Below are positions 18,310-28,217 of a stretch of DNA of 64,000 nucleotides, one piece after another. The notes beneath the pieces are model-generated. The model was not told the DNA's origin and did no database searches. It saw nothing but the letters and a program-made list of their open reading frames with translations. Location of the stretch: the NCBI GenBank assembly GCA_016711215.1, contig JADJTL010000001.1, positions 864,001-928,000 on the forward strand, in the 5' to 3' direction. The position numbers were made by a program, and so were the translations under genes. Position 1 is the first letter of the stretch, and every line of letters starts with the position of its first letter. This stretch comes from Pseudomonadota bacterium (GTDB taxonomy: Bacteria > Myxococcota_A > Polyangia > GCA-2747355).

Positions 18310-20277
18310 TCAAGGTCCCTCGGAGCTGAACAGCAGGGGGCGCGCCGCGGCAGCCGCCGGCTGCGCAGGCGCCTGCGCGGCGATCACCCGGAGGAAGGTC
18401 GGACCAAAGCGTTCGGTCTTCTGCGGGCCGAAGCCGGGGATCTGGAGCAGCTCGGCCTGATCCCGGGGTCGCTGGCGCGCCAGCTCGCGCAGCGTACGGT
18501 CGTGCGCCACGACGTAGGCCGGAACGCTGAGGCTCTGGGCCAGCTCGAGGCGCGCGGCGCGGAGGGCCTCGAAGAGCGTCTGGGCGGCAGCGTCGAGCGC
18601 ACCCTCGGCGGCGCCGGCCGGCGAAGCGACCGATCGCGGGCCAGCGCCAGCAGGCCGGCCCGCGCGGGGTGGGGCAGCGCGCGCGAGGAGCGGTGGCGCC
18701 TGCCAGCGTGCCGGCCGCTCCCCCCGCATCACGGCGACGCCATCGGGGGTCAGGTGCACGAGCGGCCGCTCATCGCCCGAGAAGGCGACCCATCCCGCGG
18801 TGACGCAGCGTGAGAGGGCGCGGTGGATCCACTCTGGCGGTCGATCGCGCAGCCGCCCGAAGGTCGGCACCTCGGTCAGCGCGAGGCGCGCCAGGCGCTC
18901 CTCGGGGTCGCCGTGCAGCAGGCGCACGGCCTGCTTGAGGCCGAAGCGGCGGTCGACGCGCGCGACGCCGGACAGCAGGATCCGCGCGAGCTGCGGGTCG
19001 GCCTCCACGGTCGCTGTCGGCGCGTCGATGGCCTCGCAGACGTCGCAGCGCCCGCAGCCGGCCAGGGTCTCGGCCTCGTCGCCGAAGTAGCGGAGAATCG
19101 CGTCGTGGCGACAGGCGCCGCCTTCGGCCCAGCGGATCAGCTCGAGGAAGAGATTCCACTTATGCGCCACCACCTCCGCGTCGGGCGTGACGCCGTCGAC
19201 CTGGCGTTCGAGCAGGCGCCGCCGTAGCGGCAGATCCTGCTGCGACCAACAGAGCAGGCCGAGCGCGGCTTCCCCGTCGCGACCGGCGCGTCCGACCTCC
19301 TGGTAGTAGGCCTCGATCGACCCGGGCGGGCCGAGGTGGATCACCGCCCGCACGTCGGCGCGGTCGATGCCCATGCCAAAGGCGTTGGTGGCGCAGACGA
19401 CTTCCGCGCTACCGACGGTGAAGGCGCGTTGCGCCGCGGTGCGCGTCGCGGGGGGCAGGCCCGCGTGATAGACGACCGCCTGCCAGCCGGCGCTCGCCAG
19501 CCGCGCGCCTGAGGCCTCGGCCAGGCGGCGCGTCGGCGCGTAGACAATCGCGGCGCCGCGGCCACGCTGCGGGGCGAGCAGGGCCTCGCCGAGGGCGGCG
19601 GCGACCTCGTCCAGGCGTTGCCGGCTGCCCGCGACCTCGCTGGCGCGCAGCGCGAGGTTGGGTCGCGCGAAGCCGTGCACCACCTGGGGGGTGTTCGGCG
19701 GCAGGCCGAGGCGAGCAACGATCTCGTCACGCACGACGGGCGTGGCGGTGGCCGTGCACGCGAGCACATGGCGTGGCGCGAGCTCGCGCACCAGCGCGCC
19801 GAGCTGGAGGTAGTCCGGGCGGAAGTCGTGCCCCCACTCGCTGATGCAGTGGGCCTCATCGACCGCGAGGAGCGGGCAGGCAAGCGCGGCGAGGGCCCGG
19901 CGGAACTCGCTCGAGGTCAGGCGTTCGGGCGCCACGTAGACCAGGCGAAGGGCGCCGCTCGCGAGCTGCGCGAGGCGCGCGCGGAGCGTCGCCGGGTCGA
20001 GCGTCGCGGCGAGATAGGTGGCCGCGACGCCGCGCGCCTCGAGCGCGGTGACCTGATCCTGCATCAGGGCGATCAGCGGAGAGACGACCAGCGTGGTCCC
20101 CTCGAGCATCAGGGCGGGGAGCTGATAGCAGAGGCTCTTGCCGCCGCCCGTCGGCGCGACGAGCAGCAAGCGTCGGCGCTCGAGGAGCTGCTCGATCGCC
20201 TCACGCTGGCCGCGCCGAAAGGCGGCGTAACCGAGGCGCTGCAGCGCCTCGTCGATGCGGTCTGGCGTCGGTGTCAT
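18310..20277 (-). CDS. recQ: ATP-dependent DNA helicase RecQ
   Basis: 655 aa. Helicase motifs are complete: motif 0/I (FRRGQREAI, APTGGGKSLCYQ), DEAH box (AVDEAHCISEWGHDFRP), motif IV-VI (VVYHAGLP, ATNAFGMGIDRADVR, QEVGRAGRDG). A zinc-binding cluster of four Cys (CRHD...CGRCDVC), an RQC winged-helix region (about 420-510) and a C-terminal HRDC-like domain (ELARQRP..LLQIPGFGPQK) follow. It unwinds DNA 3' to 5' in recombination and replication restart. A Pro/Ala-rich linker separates RQC and HRDC. Divergent from aat. Confidence 0.97.
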   Translation of the reverse strand: MTPTPDRIDEALQRLGYAAFRRGQREAIEQLLERRRLLLVAPTGGGKSLCYQLPALMLEGTTLVVSPLIALMQDQVTALEARGVAATYLAATLDPATLRARLAQLASGALRLVYVAPERLTSSEFRRALAALACPLLAVDEAHCISEWGHDFRPDYLQLGALVRELAPRHVLACTATATPVVRDEIVARLGLPPNTPQVVHGFARPNLALRASEVAGSRQRLDEVAAALGEALLAPQRGRGAAIVYAPTRRLAEASGARLASAGWQAVVYHAGLPPATRTAAQRAFTVGSAEVVCATNAFGMGIDRADVRAVIHLGPPGSIEAYYQEVGRAGRDGEAALGLLCWSQQDLPLRRRLLERQVDGVTPDAEVVAHKWNLFLELIRWAEGGACRHDAILRYFGDEAETLAGCGRCDVCEAIDAPTATVEADPQLARILLSGVARVDRRFGLKQAVRLLHGDPEERLARLALTEVPTFGRLRDRPPEWIHRALSRCVTAGWVAFSGDERPLVHLTPDGVAVMRGERPARWQAPPLLARAAPPRAGRPAGAGPRSVASPAGAAEGALDAAAQTLFEALRAARLELAQSLSVPAYVVAHDRTLRELARQRPRDQAELLQIPGFGPQKTERFGPTFLRVIAAQAPAQPAAAAARPLLFSSEGP

Positions 20278-20334
20278 GGGTTGCGGGTACTATCGGCTCG
20301 GGTCGTGGCTCGGGTTGCGACGCCCCTTGCGAGC

Positions 20335-20348
20335 CTTCGTACACGAAG
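20335..20348. promoter_or_regulatory. palindrome between recQ and aat
   Basis: CTTCGTACACGAAG is a perfect 14-nt palindrome-like inverted repeat (6-bp arms, 2-nt centre) in the 154-nt divergent gap. It could be an operator or part of an mRNA hairpin; it does not match a LexA box known to me. Weak call. Confidence 0.25.
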
Positions 20349-20431
20349 AGCGGCTGGCGCACCAGGGCGAGGGTCCGCCGCGGCGAGGATGCGCGGGCAC
20401 AGCGCGCGACGCTCGCAGTACACTAGGCTGC

Positions 20432-21301
20432 ATGGCAGCTCGCACCCTGAGGCCCGCTCGCTCGCCCGAGCTGGGCCCGCATGGCTTCGGCGACCCGCGC
20501 CTGGCGGGCGAGGAGGGGATCGTGGCCGTCGGTGGTCCCTTCACCGTCGAGCGGTTGCTGGTGGCCTATCGCCACGGCATCTTCCCCTGGGATGGGGATC
20601 CGGTGCGCTGGTGCTCTCCGGATCCGCGGTCGATCTTCTGGAAGGTGCGCGTGCCGCGTCGGCTGGGCAAGGTCGTGCGCCGTCACGGGTTGCGGGTCAC
20701 CTTCGATCAGGCCTTCGAGCGGGTGATGCGCGCCTGCGGGCAGCACCACGGCCTGGAGACGACCTGGATCACGCCGCAGTTCCTCGCGGGCTACGCCGCG
20801 CTGCACGAGGCGGGGCATGCCCATAGCGTCGAGGTTTGGCAGGACGACGCGCTGGTCGGAGGCCTCTACGGCGTGCAGGTCAATGGGCTCTTCGCGGGTG
20901 AATCGATGTTCTATCGGGTTACGGACGCCTCGAAGGTCGCCTTCGCCGCGCTGGTGCAGCAACTGACGGCGGTCGGCACCGTGCTCTTCGACTGCCAGGC
21001 GATCAACGCGCATACGCAGCGCCTCGGTGCCGCGCTGGTCTCGCGTGCCGACTACCTGCGGATGCTCGCCTTGGCGGTCGCTGTGGCGACACGCGGCGAC
21101 GGTGCGCGCTGGCCGCGAGCGGGCTACTGCGACCTGCGGGGCGGGGCGCTAAAGGACGCCGCGCCAGACCAACCCGGGGAGGGGCTGGGCGCCCTGCCGG
21201 TCGGCCTGCAACCAGGCCGGACGGAGGCGCCAGCGGCGCCAGAGCGGGGCCTGCGCTTCTGGTCGCTGGAGACTGAGCCCGGCGAGACCCACGCCGACTG
21301 A
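20432..21301 (+). CDS. aat: leucyl/phenylalanyl-tRNA-protein transferase
   Basis: 289 aa from ATG 20432; the earlier in-frame start at 20255 overlaps recQ and its promoter region and is rejected. The family core is clear: GIVAVGGPFTVERLLVAYRHGIFPW, WCSPDPRSIF, TWITPQFLAGY, GGLYGVQVNGLFAGESMF, ASKVAFAAL and the C-terminal FDCQAINAHTQRLGA. It transfers Leu or Phe from tRNA to N-terminal Arg/Lys of proteins, feeding the ClpS/ClpAP N-degron pathway. The usual length is about 230 aa; the final 50 residues here (Pro/Gly-rich) lack family similarity and overlap antisense the 3' end of the convergent membrane-protein gene. Confidence 0.95.
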   Translation: MAARTLRPARSPELGPHGFGDPRLAGEEGIVAVGGPFTVERLLVAYRHGIFPWDGDPVRWCSPDPRSIFWKVRVPRRLGKVVRRHGLRVTFDQAFERVMRACGQHHGLETTWITPQFLAGYAALHEAGHAHSVEVWQDDALVGGLYGVQVNGLFAGESMFYRVTDASKVAFAALVQQLTAVGTVLFDCQAINAHTQRLGAALVSRADYLRMLALAVAVATRGDGARWPRAGYCDLRGGALKDAAPDQPGEGLGALPVGLQPGRTEAPAAPERGLRFWSLETEPGETHAD

Positions 21302-21682
21302 GAGCACGCCGACGGCGATGGTCAAGTGACCGCCGACCTGCGTCGCCAAGCCCCCGTGGTCGACCAGCAGCACCCCGCCCCCGAGCATCAGCGTGCCGGC
21401 CAGGAGGTTGATCCAGCCCCAGACGCCGCTGTGCTCGCGCCTGACGAGGTGGCTCAGGCTACCGAGGCCCGCGCCGAGGGCCGCAGCGGCGCCAAACGCG
21501 CCCAGCGTGGCCCCCGCGATGCGTCCCGCGCTCGCGCCGCGCGGCAGCGGATCGCTGGTCTCCGCCCCGTGCGCGGTGCCGCTCGAGCAGCACACGATCG
21601 CCAGCAGCAGGGCGACGACGAGCTCGCCGCCGCATCCCCTGCGCCCTGGGGTTCGATCTGCGCTGGTGCTCGCCGCCGCCAT
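21149..21682 (-). CDS. small inner-membrane protein, unknown
   Basis: 177 aa. A signal-like segment (VVALLLAIVCCSSGTAHGAE) is followed by three further hydrophobic stretches rich in Gly/Ala/Leu (GRIAGATLGAFGAAAALGAG, WINLLAGTLMLGGGVLLVD, HLTIAVGVLSVGVGLAGL), so it is a probable multi-pass membrane protein with a short basic C terminus. No family recognised. Its last 153 bases overlap the 3' end of aat on the other strand. It is transcribed in the same direction as mutS2, 87 nt downstream of it, and may be a co-transcribed tail gene. Confidence 0.7.
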   Translation of the reverse strand: MAAASTSADRTPGRRGCGGELVVALLLAIVCCSSGTAHGAETSDPLPRGASAGRIAGATLGAFGAAAALGAGLGSLSHLVRREHSGVWGWINLLAGTLMLGGGVLLVDHGGLATQVGGHLTIAVGVLSVGVGLAGLSLQRPEAQAPLWRRWRLRPAWLQADRQGAQPLPGLVWRGVL

Positions 21683-21769
21683 GCCGGCTCAGCGTAACGC
21701 TCGGGCCTGCCGCTGCCAACTCCGGCGCTGCGGCAGGCGCCGGCGGCGCTCCCTCGGGCGCTCGGGTCG

Positions 21770-24264
21770 TCAACGCAGGCGCACGACGGTCAGCGCGTCG
21801 CCGCCCTGGTCTGGCGCGGCGGCGCTGTAGCGCTCGACGGCCCTCGAGCGCTGCAGCGCGGCGCGCAGGGCGGCGCGCAGCGCACCGCTGCCGTGGCCGT
21901 GAAGCAGGTAGATCACGTCGCGGCCCTCGAGCAAGGCGCGGTCGAGGAAGTGCTCCGTCGCCCGCAGCGCGTCGTCGACGCGCATGCCGCGTAGGTCGAG
22001 GGTGTTGTCGTCGCCCCGCCCCGGCGTCTCCAGCGCCGCGGCCAGCGCTGGCTTGCCCTGCCGCTTCGCTGCTCCCCCGGCCGCGGCCGGGGCGGGGGCC
22101 AGCAGCGCGCGCAGCTGCTCGAGGGGCACCTGCGCGCGGAGGCCCCCGAGCTGCACGGTGACGCGACCGCGCTGTGGGGGCCCGACGACCGCCGCCGCCG
22201 CGCCGAGGGCAGATGCACCTGGGCTCCGGCGACCAGCGCGTCGCCCGTGAGCGGCGTGCTCGGCGGCGCGGGCGGTCGCGGCTCGTGCGTGGCGACCGTG
22301 CGCGCGAGCGCCGAGAGCTGGCGATCGAGGACGCTGATCTGTTCGCGGTCGGACGCCTTCCGCAGTCCGCTGCGCAGGGCCTTGAGCTCCGCACGCGCGC
22401 GTCGCAGCTCGGCCAGGGCGTCGCGATGCGCCAGCGCCAGCGCCTGCGCTTCGCGTTGGCCCAGCGCCGCGCGCAGGCGCTCGTAGGACTGGCGCGCGGC
22501 GGCGGCCTCCTGCTCGGCTGCGCGGTGCTGATCGCGGGCCCGGCGCAGCCCCGTCTGCTCGTCGGCGAGGGCTGCGAGCAGCTCCGTCGTGCGCGCGCCC
22601 TGCTCACCGAGCAGCTCGCGCGCGCGGCCGATCAACGCGGCGGGCAGGCCGAGGCGCTGGGCCACGGCCAGGGCGAAGGAGCTGCCGGGCAGGCCGCGAT
22701 GGAGCTCGAAGGTCGGTCGGAGCTGTTGCAGCTCGAAGCCGACGCTGGCGTTGATGAAGCGTGGATCGGCGAGCGCCAGCGTCTTGAGGCGCTCATAGTG
22801 CGTGGTCACGATCAGCTGCCCGACGCGTTGCACCAGGGCCTCGAGCAGCGCCTGACCGAGGGCCGCGCCCTCGCCGGGGTCGGTGGCCGTCGTGATCTCG
22901 TCGATCAGCAGCAGCGTGCCACGATCGGCGCGCGCCAGAAACGCCAGCAGCCGAGCGAGGTGCCCCGTGAAGCTGGAGAGGCTGCGCTCGAGGCTCTGTT
23001 CGTCGCCGATATCCGCCCATATCTGATGATAGAGCGGCAGGCGGCTCTCGGCCGCGACCGGCAGATGCATCCCGCAGCGCAGCATCAGCGCGCAGAGCCC
23101 CACGGCCTGCAGGCAGACGCTCTTGCCGCCCGCGTTGGGCCCCGAGATCAGCAGCGCTTGCTGCGGCAGCAGCGTGAGGTCGTGGGCGACGACCGCGCCA
23201 CCAGCCAACACCAAGAGGGGATGGCGGAGGCCAATCAGCACGATCTGGGCATCGGCGGCCACCGCGGCCGGTCGCGCGCCGAGGCGTTGCGCCAGGCGCG
23301 CGCGCGCGGCGATCAAATCGAGCTCGCTCGCCAGCTCGAGATCGGCCGCGATGCTCAGGCGCTCGGCGTTGACCCGCGCGCTCAGCGCCAGGAGGATGCG
23401 TGCCGCCTCCCGCGCGACAGCGCCCTGGACCAGGCTGAGCTCGTTGCTCAGCCCTCTGACGGCGCTGGGCTCGACGAAGACCGTTGCGCCGCTCGCCGAC
23501 GAGCCGAGCACAAGGCCGTCGAAGGGCCGCTCGGCATCGGCGCGGAAGGGCAGGACGTAGCGGCCCTCACGCTCCGTGAACAGGCGCTCCTGGAGCTGCC
23601 TGGCGAGGCGCGGCGTCTCGATCAGCCGCTTGAGCTGCTGAACGATCTGCTGCTGCAGCTCGCGGCCCCGTCGGCGCAGCCGGCTCAGCTCCGGGCTGGC
23701 GTGGTCGGCGAGCGCGCCGCTCGGCTCGCAGCAGTCGAGAATCGGCCGCCAGACCTGTTCGAGCGGATGCAGCGCGGCGGCGCGCGCGGCGAGTCCGGGG
23801 GCGACAAGGCTCGCGTCGGCGCGTCGGCGCGTCAGCGCGTCCCGCACCTCGGCCAGCGACTGCAGGGTCAGCGCCACCTCGTAGAGCGCGGGGCCGCTCA
23901 GCGCCCCCTCCTTTGCCAGCCGGAGCAGCGTTGGCGCCAGCTCGGCGATCGGCCCGAAGCTCAGCGCCTGATTGGCGTCCGCGAGCGCCGTGGCCTCGCT
24001 GACGAGGCCGATCGTCTCGGTCACCGCGGCGGCGTCGGCGAGGGGCGCGAGCCGCAGCGCCCGGGCCTGACCGCGCGGCGTGCTGCAACGCTCGGCGAGG
24101 TGGGTCAGCAGGGTTGGCCAACCCAACGCCGCGGCGCTCGAATCCCAGGGCGGATCCGGCGCTGCCGCGCCACTGGCCCGGGCCTTCGTCGCGTCGCGGC
24201 GCTCGGTCGTGGCGTTGGCCGCAGCAGCGTCGCCGGTGCGGGGACTGCCGGCAGTCGGGCTCAT
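21770..24264 (-). CDS. mutS2: MutS2-family ATPase with Smr domain, frameshifted
   Basis: The main frame from ATG 24264 covers the N-terminal and clamp regions, the core FVEPSAVRGLSNEL, Walker A (SGPNAGGKSVC), Walker B (LLLIDEITTATDPGEG) and the conserved TTHYERLK. Near 22201-22212 the frame breaks; the remaining KOW-like strand and the Smr nuclease domain (LDLRGMRVDDA, LHGHGSGALR) are in the next frame and end at 21770. One missing base in a run of C (coding strand) restores an 831-aa protein of normal MutS2 length. MutS2 acts on branched DNA and, in Bacillus, on collided ribosomes. Start overlaps the stop of the kinase gene (ATGA). Confidence 0.9.
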
Positions 24265-26681
24265 CGTGGCGTGGCGTCGCGTCCGTCGCTAGCGGCGTCC
24301 GGGGCCGCGGCTCGTGGCGCGCTGGCAGGCGTGGGCCGCGCCGCGCCGGCTGGGGCCGGAAGCGTCGCCGTCGGCGCTGGCGGGCTGAGGAGGCGGAGGA
24401 AGCCGGTCTCGCGCCCGATCGCGAGCGCGCCGGCGATCAGGCCCAGGACGCCGAGCGCGACCGCGGTGAGCAGCCGGGAGATCGAGATGCGCGCGAGGGG
24501 GAGGCTGGCGCGTGGCGGCGCGGCGTCGGAGGGAGCGAGCCGCGCTTCCCGCACGACGACCGGCGGGAGCGGGATCGCGATCGGCGTCAGGCTACCGGTC
24601 TCGGCCAGGCTCCCCGGCAGTGTCCCGCTGGCGCCGGGCGCGCCGCTCGTCGCGGTGCTCAGGCCGAGAATCGAGGCTACGGCGCCAGCGCGGCCGCTGG
24701 CCAGCTTGTTCAGCTCATAGGCCAGGTGTGCCATGCTCTGCGGTCGATCGGCGGGGTCGGGCGCCAGCGCCCAATGAATCGTCTGCGCCAGCGCTTCGGG
24801 CAGCTCGGGGCGCTGATCGCGAAGGGGCGTAATCGAGCCGTTGGCCATGTGATCGAAGATCTCGACCACCGTCTCGCCCCAATGCGGCGGTTGGCCCGCC
24901 AGCATCTCGTAGAGCAGCGAGCCCACCGAATAGATATCGGAGCGGTGGTCGCAGGCGCGACCCGTCGCCTGCTCGGGTGCCATGTATTCGGGCGTGCCCA
25001 TCGCCACGCCGTCCTCGACGGGCAGGGCCTGAGCGATGCCGAAGTCGAGGACCTTGACGAAATCGACGTTGCCTTCGCGCGCCGTGAGAAAGACGTTTTC
25101 GGGCTTGAGGTCGCGGTGGACGATCCCGGCCTGATGCGCGGCCGCGAGCGCCTCGCAGATCTGGGCGCCAATCCGGACGGTGCGCTCGACATCGAGACGC
25201 CCCTCGACGCGCAGCACGTCCGCGAGATCCTGCCCGTCGAGGTGCTCCATCGCGAAGTACACCGCGCCGTCGTCGGTGGTGCCAGAGTCGTAGATCGCGA
25301 TGATGTTGGGGTGTCCGATGCGACTGGCGGCGCGGGCCTCGTGGCGAAAGCGCCAGACGGCGTCTGGTTGCTGGCCGTAGAGCTCGTGGAGCACCTTGAC
25401 CGCCACGTGCTTGTCGAGCCCGAGGTGCGTGGCGCTGTAGACCATCCCCATGCCGCCCTCGCCGATCAAGCCGTCGACCCGATAGCGGTCCCCGAGGATG
25501 GTGCCGAGCGCGAGCCGCGGCGCCATCACCGCGCGCGGGCTCGTGCTGTCGCCGCGCAGTGCCATCGGCAGGGTGGTGGCCTCGGGTCCGTGGGGCGAGC
25601 GGCGGGGGAGGGGCGAGCGCGGCTGCTCTGCGGTGATCGCCTGGCGAATCGGCGCGGTCAGCGTGGTGCGTCCCGCGGCCAGGGCCGCGGCGACAATGGC
25701 GCCGCGCTCGCGCCGCTCCTGCTCGATTTGCGGGCCGTAGAGGTCGACCAGGAGCTGCTGCACGGTGGTGGCGTCGGTCGTCGGCGCGAGGCGTGCCAGC
25801 AGCGCGGCCAGATCCTGGCGCATCAGCTCGGCGCTGGCGTAGCGGTCGTCGCCCCGCGGTGCGAGCGCGCGCGCGACGATCGCGTCGAGCTCCGGCGGCA
25901 GCGTCGGGTCGATCGTCGAGGGCCGCGGTACCTGCGGGTAGGCGGCGCGGTGCAGCCGATCGCGCTGGCTGCCCTCGCGCGGGAAGAGCCGCTGGCCGGT
26001 CACCAGCTCCCAGAGGATCACGCCGGTCGCATAGACATCGGTGCGCGCGTCGAGCGTGCCGCGCAGCGCCTGCTCGGGCGGCATATACGAGAGCTTGCCG
26101 AAGAGGATGCCGGGGGCCGTGTGCTGCACCCGGACCCGGCGCACCGCCAGACCGAAGTCCGTGATCCTCACCTCGCCGGAGTAGGAGAGCAGCACGTTGG
26201 GTGGGCTGATGTCGCGATGGACCAGCCCCAGGTCACCCCAGGTGTGGACATACTCCAACGCGCGGCAGACCTCGCGCACGAGGTGCAGTGCTACGGGCAG
26301 CGGGCAGCGCTGTTCGAGCTGGCCGAGCCGCGCCCAGACCGTGCGCAGGTCCTTGCCCTCGATGTACTCCATCACGAGGTAGTAGCGGCGCTCGAGCCTG
26401 CCGCCTTCGAAGACGGGCACCAGGTTGCCGTGGCTGAGCTGGGCCGCCAGGCGGACCTCCTCGGCGAAGCGCGCCGCGAAGTCCTGATCCGTGAGCTGGG
26501 GCAGGATCTGCTTGATCACATAGAGCTTGCGCAGATCGGACTGTGCGTTGACCGCGAGATGAAGCTCGCCCATGCCGCCGCGCGCCAGCGGCGCCAGGAG
26601 CAAGTAGGCGCCGAAGGGTCGCGGGTAGGGCGCAGGCTCGGGCTGCGTGTCGGCGCGGTCAAACGGGGACGGTGCGCTCAT
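24261..26681 (-). CDS. tandem Ser/Thr kinase, membrane anchored
   Basis: 806 aa with two complete protein-kinase domains. Domain 1 (about 25-300): Gly loop LARGGMGE, Lys in YVIKQIL, catalytic HRDISPPN, DFG. Domain 2 (about 410-670): IGEGGMGMVY, VAVKVL, HRDLKPEN, DFG, APE. Both have all catalytic residues. The linker is about 110 residues. One membrane helix near 735-757 (LLTAVALGVLGLIAGALAIG) is followed by a 50-residue Pro/Ala tail outside the membrane. The HRDISPPN form is typical of myxobacterial kinases, while domain 2 resembles ordinary PknB-type. Two intact kinases in one chain are unusual. The stop overlaps the mutS2 start. Confidence 0.93.
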   Translation of the reverse strand: MSAPSPFDRADTQPEPAPYPRPFGAYLLLAPLARGGMGELHLAVNAQSDLRKLYVIKQILPQLTDQDFAARFAEEVRLAAQLSHGNLVPVFEGGRLERRYYLVMEYIEGKDLRTVWARLGQLEQRCPLPVALHLVREVCRALEYVHTWGDLGLVHRDISPPNVLLSYSGEVRITDFGLAVRRVRVQHTAPGILFGKLSYMPPEQALRGTLDARTDVYATGVILWELVTGQRLFPREGSQRDRLHRAAYPQVPRPSTIDPTLPPELDAIVARALAPRGDDRYASAELMRQDLAALLARLAPTTDATTVQQLLVDLYGPQIEQERRERGAIVAAALAAGRTTLTAPIRQAITAEQPRSPLPRRSPHGPEATTLPMALRGDSTSPRAVMAPRLALGTILGDRYRVDGLIGEGGMGMVYSATHLGLDKHVAVKVLHELYGQQPDAVWRFRHEARAASRIGHPNIIAIYDSGTTDDGAVYFAMEHLDGQDLADVLRVEGRLDVERTVRIGAQICEALAAAHQAGIVHRDLKPENVFLTAREGNVDFVKVLDFGIAQALPVEDGVAMGTPEYMAPEQATGRACDHRSDIYSVGSLLYEMLAGQPPHWGETVVEIFDHMANGSITPLRDQRPELPEALAQTIHWALAPDPADRPQSMAHLAYELNKLASGRAGAVASILGLSTATSGAPGASGTLPGSLAETGSLTPIAIPLPPVVVREARLAPSDAAPPRASLPLARISISRLLTAVALGVLGLIAGALAIGRETGFLRLLSPPAPTATLPAPAGAARPTPASAPRAAAPDAASDGRDATPR

Positions 26682-26765
26682 CGTGCTTGGTCTGCCGGGG
26701 CGGTGGGGTGCAGGCCTCGCTATCGTACCATCGCGGCGACGACGACGCGCCTTTCGTCGCCGCCC

Positions 26766-27287
26766 TCAGTCCTCCTCGCTATCCCCGCGCTCGAGCCGCC
26801 GCTGGATCATCTTGCGCTTGAGACGGCCGACATAGTCGGCGAGCAGCCGCCCATTGAGGTGATCGTTCTCGTGCTGCATCGCCCGCGCGAAGAGCGCCTC
26901 CCCCTCGACCTCGAAGGGTTGGCCCTCGAGGTCGAGGGCCTTGGCCCGGCAGCGCAAGGCGCGCTCGATCGGGACGTAGATGCCGGGGAAGGAGAGGCAG
27001 CCCTCGTCGCAGAGCTCCTTGGCGCCGCCGAGCGGCTCGATCTCCGGATTGATGAAGGCGAGGGGGGCAGCCGTCGCGGCCTGTCCGGCGACCTCCGCGT
27101 CGACGATGAAGAGGCGCAGCGGCTCGCCGATCTGGATCGCCGCTAGCCCCGCGCCATGCGCAGCGAACATCGTCTCGGCCATGTCGCTGACCAGCTGACG
27201 CAGGCCCGGAAGCTCGTGGCGCTCGACCGGGCGACAGACTTGCTTCAGGCGCGGATCGGGGTAGCGAACAATCGGTAGCAGCGGCAT
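26766..27287 (-). CDS. def: peptide deformylase
   Basis: 173 aa, standard length. All three metal/active-site motifs are present: GAGLAAIQIG (motif 1), EGCLSFPG with the metal Cys (motif 2), and QHENDHLNG (motif 3, HExxH). Removes the formyl group from nascent protein N termini. Stands alone on the minus strand, 84 nt from the kinase start, divergent from ribA. Confidence 0.97.
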   Translation of the reverse strand: MPLLPIVRYPDPRLKQVCRPVERHELPGLRQLVSDMAETMFAAHGAGLAAIQIGEPLRLFIVDAEVAGQAATAAPLAFINPEIEPLGGAKELCDEGCLSFPGIYVPIERALRCRAKALDLEGQPFEVEGEALFARAMQHENDHLNGRLLADYVGRLKRKMIQRRLERGDSEED

Positions 27288-27507
27288 CGCTCAGGCTCCC
27301 ATTTTGTTTGACCGCGAAGGTCTGTCGCCTCCGGTCGTCGGCAGCGCGCCGGATGCTGTGGCGCAGTTTGACGCCCTCTGCGCGGCGGCGCAACGTGGCC
27401 CAACCCAGTGACCCAGAAAAGGCGCTCGCGCCTGCGTCGAGGCGCCGGCGGGCGTAGCGCCAAGGGCGCAGATGAATATAATCCCCCCCGTGACCGGAGG
27501 AGCGTGC

Positions 27508-28217
27508 GTGGCTGCCCTGAACTCATCGATCACCCGGGTCACGGCTGCTGCGCCGCGCCTCGTGCGCGAGGGCGAGGCGCAGATCCGCACCGACTTTGGC
27601 GAGTTCTGGTTCCTCGGCTTTCGCGACCGCAGCGGCTTGGAGCACCTCGCCGTGCTGCAGGGCGACGTTCGTGGTGAGGGCGTGGTCTGTCGCATCCACT
27701 CGAATGCCTGACCGGCGAGGTCTTTCACTCGCGCCGCTGCGATTGTGGGGCGCAACTCGACCTGGCGCTCGAGCGCATCGCCGCCGCCGGCAGGGGCGTG
27801 CTGATCTACCTGCGCCAGGAGGGGCGCGGGATCGGGCTGCTCAACAAGATTCGCGCCTATGCGCTGCAGGACCAGGGCGCCGACACCGTCGAGGCCAACC
27901 TGGCGCTGGGCTTCGCCGGCGACCTGCGGAGCTACGGCGTGGCTGCCGAGATGCTCCGCGAGCTCGGCGTTGCCTCTGTCCTTTTGATGAGCAACAACCC
28001 GGAAAAGGCGCGGGGTCTGCAGAGCGCCGGGATCGACGTGCAGCAGCGCCTGCCGCACGTCGCTGGCGTGCACGCCGAAAACAGCGACTACCTTCGCACC
28101 AAGAGCGCGCGCATGGGGCATGACTACCCCGAGGGCACGCTCAGCCCGCACGCTGGAGCAGGCGCTGGAGCAGGCGCTGCGGCCGTGCCGAGGCCTCAGG
28201 GCCGCGAGGGGGCCTGA
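27508..28217 (+). CDS. ribA: GTP cyclohydrolase II, frameshifted
   Basis: A GTG start at 27508 follows a GGAGGAG ribosome-binding site; ATG 27472 is an alternative. The first frame ends at 27711 after CRIHSN; from there the protein continues in the +1 frame as ECLTGEVFHSRRCDCGAQL, RQEGRGIGL, NKIRAYALQDQG, to the stop at 28217. The zinc Cys residues and the RQEGRGIGL loop are intact, so one missing base near 27702 is the only defect. Restored length is about 236 aa. It opens GTP for riboflavin synthesis; no ribB domain is fused. The last 22 bases overlap folE antisense, and the C-terminal Gly-Ala run is encoded by a 12-nt repeat. Confidence 0.88.

Noticed and set aside
16389..18329. 646-residue open frame on the plus strand
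   Set aside because: Antisense to fadN, which is well supported.
22174..24720. 848-residue open frame on the plus strand
   Set aside because: Antisense to mutS2 with Walker motifs; no protein features.
24114..27146. 1010-residue open frame on the plus strand
   Set aside because: Antisense to the tandem kinase, mutS2 start and def, which have clear motifs; composition is Arg/Ala/Gly-rich and no domain is visible. Long antisense frames are expected at this GC content.
27288..27507. possible FMN riboswitch before ribA
   Set aside because: The conserved FMN-aptamer segments were not found in the gap.
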